A program made the position numbers and the translations under genes. The notes under the pieces are model-generated. The model did no database searches. It was not told the origin of the DNA and was given only the letters and a program-made list of their open reading frames with translations. A DNA stretch of 32,335 nt, from the NCBI GenBank assembly GCA_002751075.1, contig NAOQ01000370.1, positions 41,213 to 73,547 of the forward strand, read 5' to 3'. Origin of the DNA: Ichthyophonus hoferi (Eukaryota > Opisthokonta > Ichthyosporea > Ichthyophonida > Ichthyophonidae). Every line of letters starts with the position of its first letter. Position 1 is the stretch's first letter. Positions 24,249 to 32,335 of the stretch are shown piece by piece.

Positions 24249-24835
24249 ACAGGGGTTCCAGGAAATAATTCGACAAATCCCTACATAAATGGGCAAATCC
24301 CAAAATAGAGCGACAAATGCCAAAAATAACTCGACAAATTCCTACAATAAATGAATAGATAGATCCCCACAATAAATGTACATTTTGAATACCTAAAAAT
24401 AAAAAAACGAAATAAAATAATAAAGAAGAAATTAAAAGAAAATTACATTTTTGCTATTTCCACTAGAGCAATTGCATGTTTTACATATGTTTCTTATAAT
24501 TTTTAGAACAAAAGATTGCTATTCAAGGAAAAAAGAATAGTTGGAAATTCCTTTACTCGTGTAATAATGTCCCACGTAAACCCTCACTTTTCCCCAAATT
24601 CTGTTATAACTTTTCTTTTTTTTCTTGAATAACAAATTGATTGTCCAAAAAATTATAAGGAACATATGTAAAAAATACAATTGCTCTAGTGAAAATAACA
24701 AAAATGTATTTTTTTTTCTTCAATTTTCTCTTTATTATTCTATTTCTTTCTTTTATTATTCTTACATTCCAAATGACCATTTATTGTTGGGATCTATCCA
24801 TTTATGTAGGGATTTGTATTTCCGAGAACCCCTGT
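24249..24835. mobile_element. Foldback MITE (non-autonomous DNA transposon), 587 bp
   Basis: The two ends are inverted copies of each other: ACAGGGGTTCCAGGAAATA at the left and TTTCCGAGAACCCCTGT at the right. The similarity continues inward for some 230-290 bp, for example CACTAGAGCAATTG at left and CAATTGCTCTAGTG at right, leaving a centre of under 100 bp. The left arm has an extra segment of about 60 bp made of repeats CGACAAATCCCTACA, CGACAAATGCCAAAA and CGACAAATTCCTACA. AATT flanks both ends, but it is also palindromic, so a target-site duplication is unproven. The CAGGGG start is compatible with hAT-type ends. It has no coding capacity. Confidence 0.85.
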
Positions 24836-25163
24836 AATTCATACCCACGGCTAAATAATATCTCTCTAGGCCAATCAAGAGCAAGAGATCTACAAGCAAT
24901 TAACTTTGATTCTTGACACTATCTAATCGCCAATCATATAATTGTCTATCAGTGACCCCGTAATGATGATCTAGATTAGATATAGTAAGCCGTATCATAT
25001 TTCATATTTCGATTTGTACACTATCTTAAATGTTATACAGTATTTAAGTGAAACTAAAATTTAAATGCAATTACTCAATCAGTTATTTGCTCGTATTACC
25101 ATTTATTCTTTAAGATACCCAATGTGTTGACTTCCCACTAGACAAATTAAACTAATAGTAAAA

Positions 25164-25562
25164 ATGGATCGTCAACGACGTCTAAAATATGACAAGACCA
25201 GGTTCGAAGATGTTTTACAAACATTGTGGTATGAACAACCTCTACAAGGAGGCTTTGCGTGTGGCACCTACGTTAAAGGTACTCCTCATATACCTAGAGA
25301 CTCGGGATTGTTTCATAGTAAGGATAGGTCTAAAATAAACCCACTAGTTAAGTTAAGAAAAAGCAAACAAGCGAATTTTGTACGTATCGGTGACATACCC
25401 CCCGCCGTTTCCACATTTGCATGCGCCAGTAATAATCTTACGGTTAAAGTCCCTGAGAATTCCATTGCCTGCAAAATTTCACAACCGCTTACACCTTCTC
25501 ATCATTATTTGTTGTTACAAGATTGCATAGCAATTGAGTCTGAAAGACATCTGATAAAATGA
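25164..25562 (+). CDS. Unrecognised 132-aa ORF, member of a two-copy small-protein family
   Basis: I do not recognise this protein. It aligns without gaps to the ORF on the minus strand at 9518-9946 over the first 19 residues: M1, R3, L7, T12, F14, D16, V17 and Q19 are identical. It aligns again at KGTPHxxxD[ST]GxxH (residues 38-51) and at PPxxxT[FY]xC. It is basic in the middle (KDRSK, KLRKSKQ), with no signal peptide or membrane segment. The last ten or so codons and the stop fall in sequence resembling the 3' part of the local LTR family (matching 9015-9140), so the true C-terminus may have been replaced. By a simple base-composition estimate, an open frame this long is unlikely by chance (order 1e-5 to 1e-4 per frame start). 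Function unknown. Confidence 0.5.
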   Translation: MDRQRRLKYDKTRFEDVLQTLWYEQPLQGGFACGTYVKGTPHIPRDSGLFHSKDRSKINPLVKLRKSKQANFVRIGDIPPAVSTFACASNNLTVKVPENSIACKISQPLTPSHHYLLLQDCIAIESERHLIK

Positions 25563-25650
25563 CTATTGCTATCATTGGTCAAACAATATTGACCACTCTC
25601 AGTAACACAATTGGAGATCCTAACAGCTGTGGACAAGCCAAAAGAACTGA
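25530..25650 (+). mobile_element. 3' tail of a long-form copia LTR plus leader
   Basis: GAAAGACATCTGATAAAATGAC...CAGCTGTGGACAAGCC matches 9015-9125 (GAAAGACATATCCGATTAAGTGAC...CAGCTGTGGACAAGTC). Only the last 110-120 bp of the LTR is present. It overlaps the end of the ORF at 25164-25562. Confidence 0.6.
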
Positions 25651-26079
25651 CATGGTTTTTAATATCTTTTAATACCAGCTTTTATTTTATGAAATTTAAT
25701 GTATATTACTTATTCCATTGAGACTTGTAAAGGAATGGCAATTCAGTATTTTTAAACTAATATCCTCCATACTAAGGCCAAAGTCCTTTAAGGGATTATC
25801 CAGCTTTTATTCCTATCAACGGATGTTTCTCTGGATTCTGTTACCACATAATGCTTCTAACGCCATAATAGTCGTAGTATGATTTAAATAGATTTTTTAT
25901 TAATGTTGTTTTAGATTGTTGAACATTCTGTTTGTAATAGAAGACATAAAATGTATATAAAATATACCATTGTCACTGAGCTGGGAAATTAATATACGGT
26001 TCAAAATAAATATTTCATAAAAGAAATAACTTTGAAGACTTAATGTATTTTATAGTACAGAGATATCGTATCCTGATAC

Positions 26080-26830
26080 ATTTTTTACAATGAAAAATTC
26101 AGCACTATTTATTATAGCAATCTGTGGTAGTTGTAGTGACTTTCCCACAGGTTTTGGAATTTTTAATTGAATATTGTATAGTAGTAAATTTTTCTGGGCC
26201 AGCGGTAGTAATAGCTACTTGCTCTGTTCTGTTCTTAAGGCTCAGCTATTGTGTTAGAGGTATAGAAGGCGCGTATACTGACTCTAGGTAATTGGCTGTA
26301 ATAATCATACATTTGTTTTAATTCAGACGGCATCGATGCTTTGATTCGTTTAGGTGCTGATGTGAAAACTGCACAATGAAATCAATCTGTAAAGGGTGCT
26401 ATATTACGATGTAAATAATAATTATCTTTGCTATTTAATGTTAGTAAGCATTTCCCTGAGTTCTGAACAAGCGAGTCATCTGGACACTGAATCGTATATG
26501 AAAGCCAGTGATAGATCAGACATTACAATAATGATGTGCTTATTACAAATATACAATTAAATACAAGGTATTTTTGTGTTTACAAAAACTTTCTATTTTG
26601 CTATTGATACCGCGTATGGGTGAGTGGAGTATATTTTTACTAGTGTTCCCGCATATGTGTGAGCGGGGGTCCTTTATTATTGACTTCTGCTTTCATTTAG
26701 ACTTTATTTTATTGCCAATGCCAACTTTTGATTAACACCCTTATATCCGAGTTTAATAACCTAAATGAGACCAGTCATAAATGTCCGTAGCGTTTTCTTA
26801 CATGGCTCATTAGCCAATGCACTACATGCA
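26080..26830 (-). mobile_element. Inverted long-form copia LTR
   Basis: On the minus strand it carries the family U3 end, AATAAAGGACCCCCGCTCACACATATGCGG, the long tail, and the leader block ending CCTGTGGGAAAGTCACTAC (26119-26155). It is an imperfect inverted copy of 8369-9140. A short internal duplication of the CTCACxCATAxGCGG segment is present. Confidence 0.65.
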
Positions 26831-26869
26831 AAGTATGTATCGACAAATCAATTTAATATATTTATGCGT

Positions 26870-27130
26870 TTGGATGCAAATGTGGAAATCGCACAATGAG
26901 ATCGATCATTAAAATGGAGCCATGTCACTGTAAATAAACACCATTATTGCTATCTATTATTGCTATTTAGTGTCAGTTAGCAGCTTTCTGACTTCTGAAC
27001 GAGTAAACAATTTGAACACCAATTATGTTATACAAGAGCCAGTGATAGGTTAGATATTACAATAACGATGTGTACATTACATAAATATATATAATTAAAC
27101 AAGGTATTTTATAATTTTAGCTTAAGATAC
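26870..27130 (-). mobile_element. Second inverted LTR tail fragment
   Basis: It aligns in direct orientation with 26350-26580 (for example CCAGTGATAGATCAGACATTAC versus CCAGTGATAGGTTAGATATTAC, and AATCGCACAATGAGATCGATC). It ends about 60 bp beyond the stop codon of the GH79 gene. Confidence 0.6.
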
Positions 27131-27185
27131 ATCTAGATGTGGCATTAATAATAAAAAATAAGTCGAACAAACTTTTTACCCAATG

Positions 27186-30100
27186 TTAATTAAGACAAGC
27201 TTGGACCTGGGCTTCGGGAATTACAACAATACTATATGATGCAGGCGCAATACTCAATTCATCACTAGGTCTCCTTTTAAGGGGACCGTGCTCATTCAGA
27301 TCAAATTCACCCGTCCAAGAGTCTACCTCTAGTTTCTTGCCATTCAGGAAGATATCAGGAGAGTTGATATGGATATGATTAGAGTGGGTGGCAATAGCAG
27401 TAAAATGATACTCATCCCTATGGTTACTACCGAGGGAACCAACCAACTCCACGGGCGTTTGAGATCTAGGAGCAATATTAACAAGAATAATAGCAACACC
27501 ACCAGTCTGAGAATGGCCCTTAGCACAGAAGGCATAGGTGCGCAGGGAGGGAAGACTGGTTTCCTGTATTAAGGTAGACGGAGGTGAGGTTAGAGTTAGT
27601 TGCTTAGTATACATTAGCTTTTTATTTGTAAGTCGGTAGTTGAGAATAAAAATTGGAAACATCCAGGAAAAGAATAGTAAACAAGTCCAAGAAGAACTTG
27701 GGACTTTCATAAGAGGCAAGTGATTATGATTGCAAGTATGCAGGCAACATCAGAGGGAAAAATATATAAAAAAATGGCAGAGATTTTCAAATAAATTATT
27801 TCAAACACTACCCGTTCTGTTTATCACACTACCAATTACCTGTATTAGATCCAGTACAATAGTACCCAACAGTTTTTTAGCATATACTGCAGTGAAAAAA
27901 CTAGCCCGAGGATTGAAATCAGGAGCAGGTCCGATAAGACTGTTATGATCCGGGCCAACCAAGTCTTGTCGGAGAAATACAGTATGGCCGATAGATGCTT
28001 TCATACCAAGTGCGTCCATATACCACAGACTACCTCCAAAGCTCTGACAAAAAGGTGTTCCACCCTGTAGGAGGAAAGGATGAGTATCTAAGTTTTAACC
28101 GAGTATAGCCAATAATATCAATATCTGCATATCAGCAATAAATTCATATCATTACCTCACAGGCACTATCTCTAGATGCAATAATACACAAGAGATCTAA
28201 TTGTACTAATAGACTGCCATTACTGTATGTAATACACCTATACACAAAAGAACATAACATTTTCTTCCATAACCCCACTTTCTAAACCCAATCTATATTT
28301 AAACCTCACCTGCCATCATTTGTGCATTTTCATTATAATAAACATATATACCAAAAATAAACCAATTTACTTCTCTATAAGTATTCTCAAAAACATATTT
28401 ATAATCTATCGTTATGCCTCTGTCAAGAACTTTAATTGAACTCGTTGAATACCACCAACACATAAAAGAGCACGCCAATTATGATTTTTTTCATTATCAA
28501 GAAGAATATATATTTATATATATTAGCATATAAAATTACCCAACCGGCACAGGCAATTTCTCCTGCCCAAAGCTCTAAATTGGGAGCTCTTAACTGTACA
28601 AGGGCAAGCATTTCAAAACCTTGAATATATCCACGGTTCAAATATCGTGCTTTTAAGGCGTCATTAGTGTTACCGATGGCAACAAATTCATGATAAGTGA
28701 CACCCATAAGGAGGTCCCTGTAAGAGAATAAGAAAGCATGTTAGCGTTTACAGTTGTCTTAGAGGAAGGTCAAGGGATTTATTTTACAATTTTCTAGAGA
28801 AAGAACATATGAGGTATGATATGGGTTATATGATGCATTGACTATTACTTATGTTAAGAAGTATCACAAATTACAGGGAGATTCTACAGAATGCTCGATC
28901 CAATATGACAAAATGCAGTTGATTTTATAGTAGCGCTGGTTAAATTAGCTTATGAGCATGCAGGTAGTTGAGGTAAGATAATACATTGACAATAGTAATT
29001 CAAAATAACCCCTACCTAGCATTATCTATATAATCCATCATCCACGATGGCCATTGTTCGGTTTGGAAAATTAAATGATTGGCATCTGGTCCAAGTAATT
29101 TTGGCTTAAAATCATACCCATACAGCTCATTCAGAATATTGTCAAGAGTTTGTAGTCTAGCCACTGTTTCCTGTGGCGTCAACTTGTGATTTTGTGCGCT
29201 TCCCAATTCCAAGCCATAAATCTCAATGCCATTATTAATAGCAAACTGTAGAAGTGACTTTGCATTGGTGGGGTTCCAGGGAATTTGATTGGCATCTACA
29301 GCGATAAGTTTTTCGTTGGCATCTAACAGATATGTTGGATCAGTGCCATTTGCTAAGGTCCATCCTTCAATAACAGGATAGAGAATATTGAGACCAAATA
29401 CAAATTGGGCGTTAACTTCTTTGAGAAAATTTCCTAACTGCAAAAATTCTTGTGCACGGATGCTCCCAGTTAGTCCCGAGTCAATATGGTAGCTATCGCT
29501 TTCATCTCCCATCTGCATGTTTAAGGGTATGTTACAATGATGAGCGGATAAAATTTATACATGCTTCAAATAGTATATGTATATTGGTTTAGACATGGGC
29601 ACAGGACCGTTGATAACGTTACGAGTATCAAACCATATAAAAGTATATGCATAGCTATATATCAGCCAGTGCATATACAGTATGCTTGACCGCATGTATA
29701 CATTTAGTTAAATCTTAACTTTCAAAACACAAATAAAGGGAATTGGTAGAGATCTTTTTCACACAAGAACATGTATGTACATACCAGATAAATCTGTTTA
29801 TCAGTCATGTCACCTCCTACTCTACATATGGCGGGCGCCAACATTTTAGCCATCGTTCTCAACTTTGATTCTTCAAAGTCAGTCATACTATTGATAACGT
29901 AGCTAACATAAGTATCTCGTACTTTATTAAGTACCCTGGAGGGATCAACGGCTAGTTTCGCAGAATTTGCAGGGCTATCCGCCTGAAAATATTAATATAT
30001 TTTTAGCTAAGGTTTCATAAAAATACTTGGAAAAGCAATAGGGGATAAAGCAAAATATTAATTACAAGTCATATAAATATACCATAGACACAAATGTACA

Positions 30101-30457
30101 AATGAAATAAGGTAATGGACACAAATATATATCAATTTCGTCAATATCCTATGTCCCATCCCAAATCCTCTTTCAATATGCACAACATAAATCAAGTGTA
30201 ACTAAACGTAATATGCTTACAATAAATTGTACTTGTTCTTCAAGCTCTGAAAATGTGTATTCCTTTGTCCAGCTGCTGGTATTGCTAATGCTATGCTCTT
30301 CATAAGTGTGCTTTATCTGTTGGATTGCCAAGGAATCCCAAAGTTGTTGGTCATTTTGAGTTACGTCGGAATTAGCATTAGAACTACATGTCCATGCCTC
30401 ACACGTCATTCCCTGAATCACGCACAATAAAGCAAGGCAGGTTGATAACTTCTTCAT
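27186..30457 (-). CDS. Secreted GH79 heparanase-like protein lacking the acid/base Glu
   Basis: Family GH79 (clan GH-A) enzymes cleave beta-glucuronides in heparan sulfate or plant and fungal glycans outside the cell. Exons (minus): 30221-30457, 29785-29982, 29016-29512, 28540-28717, 27840-28064 and 27186-27563. All are bounded by GT-AG with consistent phases, giving 570 aa. The start chosen begins a clear signal peptide (MKKLSTCLALLCVIQG); an in-frame ATG 54 nt upstream would spoil it. Family signatures: LAPAICRVGGDMTD (about 128-141), GLELGSAQNH (245-254), GVTYHEF, LWAGEIACAGWGGTPF (about 361-375), WYMDALGM, and a C-terminal beta domain with FLNGKKLEVD and SIAPASYSIVVIP. The nucleophile Glu364 is present. 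The family ELGNE motif reads ELGSA, so the proton-donor Glu is Ala251. Two NxS/T sites are visible (N-T-S in exon 1, N-G-T at about 200). Otherwise the gene looks intact, so a non-catalytic or altered role is likelier than a pseudogene. Confidence 0.92.
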
Positions 30458-30560
30458 CCTTGAGCTACCTCTACAGCTAGAGTAACTGTGGCAAAACCAA
30501 TCCATCTTCAATGGTTATTCATATACTTATGCAAATACACTTCCTTATAATTCTGTACAT
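30458..30560 (-). promoter_or_regulatory. Presumed 5' leader/promoter of the GH79 gene
   Basis: AT-rich DNA just before the GH79 start codon. It contains a perfect octamer ATGCAAAT (30529-30536) and a CCAAT (about 30497-30501) in the plus orientation. Both are short enough to occur by chance at this base composition. No transcription start can be fixed from sequence alone. Confidence 0.2.
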
Positions 30561-30717
30561 ACTATTGTTCTAGCATTTTTATGCTTTACGGATTTAATAA
30601 TGTATTGGTCGATCTATTATATTATCAAATCGTCTTTAATAATAAACTAGTAAACCAATACCAAATGCATTCAATCTTACAGAAATTGTTTGAATGTCCA
30701 ATAGTTTTACGAGAACA

Positions 30718-31740
30718 TGAGTTATTATTATCATTGGACACCTTCTCTATTCGTAGCGCCTTACAATGATTGGTATAGGACACCAGATCTTTAGTACTTG
30801 GCATCAATTTGATAATTTCTAAGTATAACATAACTCAATATAATAAAATAAGTCAGAAGCTATACATGGTATATACAAGGCTTCATATAATAATAACGAA
30901 AATAGTCGAGTCATATACTACTGTTCAGTCAAAAAAATATAGTACTAGTTAGAGAAAGTCATATTCCAGAATGTTAGGTATATTTGTATGTATTCATAAT
31001 ATGTCTATAGTTTTTAAATAAGGCGAAGATCCTTTACTAGAAGGCCTACCTCAAGCCTGTCTTCTCCTAATACCAATAATACCGTAGTCGTTTACATACA
31101 ACCACAATTAGATCATAGTTATATGCAACGCCCCTAGTAAAAAATTAAAGGCTTCTATATCTTTTGAGCAACAGCATGCGCTCGAGCAGAAACTATCAAA
31201 AGCATCCGCTTGTGGATTGCCACACTTGAAATAACGGGAATGACAATCCCATGAAATAAAACCGCGTTATATTAACGAGGCCGCAAGCTATGACAATCAA
31301 TGGTATGAGCCATGAATGCATTGCCAATGTGCCTTCAATCCATCTAAAACACTATTGGTTATACTATACATATATATATATATAATGTCTTATAATATAC
31401 TACTGCATCTTACTGTAAATTTATTGTAAAAGGGATATGTGTTAATTATCAGTAGTGCGAAGTTATTAAAGAGGGAAAATAGAAGAAGAAAGTACGTAAT
31501 ATAAAGGTCTAATTGCGTCATATGAGTCATTGCAGGTAAATTAGTTAAAGGTTAAATTAGTATTATCACTGAACACATTCTCTATTTCACTGCTCCTTCC
31601 AGTGATTGGTATAGGACACCAGATCTTTAGTACTTCAGAAACAATATCAATTGATAATTTTTAAGTCAAACATAACTCAATAGGATAAAATAAATCAGAA
31701 GCCATACATGGTATACGAAAGTCTTACGTTTTCATACTAA
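30718..31740. repeat. Pair of about 175-bp direct repeats
   Basis: GATTGGTATAGGACACCAGATC...TTTAGTACTT...AAAATAAGTCAGAAGC...ATACATGGTATA occurs at 30718-30890 and again at 31557-31730 with moderate divergence. The 670 bp between them has no coding sequence. They could be the ends of a small non-autonomous element or a simple segmental duplication. Confidence 0.75.
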
Positions 31741-32027
31741 TATTATTATTTTTTGAATGGGCTCTGTAAAAAACCCAGATAAGTCAGGGGCCATCCGTGA
31801 TATAATTACATAATTTGCAGTTATAGTAATGACATTATAAATTCCAGCCTTAGTAATAATTCATGATGACCTCTCTTATAACGAAGAGCCTTAATAAATA
31901 TTTAATTATATGTTGGTCAATCGCAAGTAAACTAATGCGGGTGGTTAAGCATACCCTCAATTAGTAGAATAAACTATTATCTATTATACTGGTTATGAAA
32001 AGTCCTAAATAATACAAATTATGAATA

Positions 32028-32335
32028 TGTTGCAAGATCGTTAACTCTGAATGAAACTCAAAGGAGCCCTTACGTTAGCTGAAGAGCCATTCATATGAGA
32101 ACATCGAACCAAGACCAATTAATTCTAGTGGGCCTCAGTAATTTTCTATGAATTGTATCAGCCAATAAGGATCTTTACGATAGGCCCACTGTCATTGAAC
32201 ACGGGTATTATTCACACCCGCGATATACGGATGTTGTGGAAAGGATAAAAAAAAGGAAAACATTTAATAATAAACATGGGTAATGATGCTTCAACTATTG
32301 CAAAACAAGGTTTTGCATTATATATATACTTTGTG
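32028..32335 (+). mobile_element. Copia-family LTR, cut by the window end
   Basis: It begins TGTTGCAAGATCGTTAACTC and continues through CCTCAGTAATTTTCTATGAATTGTATCAGCCAATAAGG (described as a stretch, 32135-32172) and a TATA-like AGGATAAAAAAAAGG to the window edge. No purine tract precedes the TG, so it may be a left LTR or a solo LTR. Confidence 0.6.

Noticed and set aside
24249-24835. ORFs of 60-75 codons inside the inverted-repeat element
   Set aside because: They are translations of the MITE arms, repeated in mirror image.
27344-27572. Two 63-67 codon ORFs, one on each strand
   Set aside because: Frame shadows of GH79 exon 6.
1-32335. tRNA, rRNA, snRNA genes or CRISPR arrays
   Set aside because: I saw no tRNA B-box with matching arms, no rRNA core sequences, and no regularly spaced repeat array.

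Overview
The window is from the nuclear genome of a eukaryote that I cannot name. It is AT-rich (about two thirds A+T by eye), has genes with introns, and is littered with decayed Ty1/copia-type LTR retroelements. Two host genes are clear, both on the minus strand. (1) NF-YB, the histone-fold subunit of the CCAAT-binding factor NF-Y: five exons, 12851-14872, predicted 166 aa. (2) A secreted glycoside hydrolase of the GH79 (heparanase/beta-glucuronidase) family: six exons, 27186-30457, predicted 570 aa. The NF-YB core mixes animal-like residues ([15 protein letters not shown]) with fungal-like ones ([10 protein letters not shown]). One of its introns is a textbook U12-type AT-AC intron, so the organism should have a minor spliceosome. 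The GH79 protein reads closest to plant and animal members. I would place the organism near the animal/fungal side of eukaryotes, but only weakly.

Layout. 1-9150 is a bed of old copia elements, all on the plus strand: an internally shortened element (about 240-1994), another LTR fragment (about 3410-3690), a stray RNase H piece, and a longer but thoroughly broken copia body (about 4670-8150) followed by a long-form LTR. 9518-9946 (minus) holds an unrecognised 142-codon ORF. 9950-12840 has no gene I can see. 12841-14872 is NF-YB, with an upstream poly(A) tract containing an assembly gap (N at 15063-15330). 15391-19230 is gene-poor. 19230-22085 is a third copia element, followed by stacked LTR and leader fragments to 23590. 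24249-24835 is a foldback MITE with long terminal inverted repeats. 25164-25562 (plus) is a 132-codon ORF related to the one at 9518-9946. 26080-27130 carries inverted LTR copies that end about 60 bp from the stop codon of the GH79 gene. After the GH79 promoter side, 30718-31740 has a pair of direct repeats, and the window ends inside another LTR.

Most notable: the U12 intron in NF-YB; a tandem partial triplication of NF-YB exon 2 in which one extra copy keeps a splice acceptor and an open, in-frame path into the real exon; a GH79 protein that keeps the nucleophile Glu but has Ala at the acid/base Glu position; and two diverged ORFs that appear to define an undescribed small-protein family. 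The two host genes show no sign of acting together.
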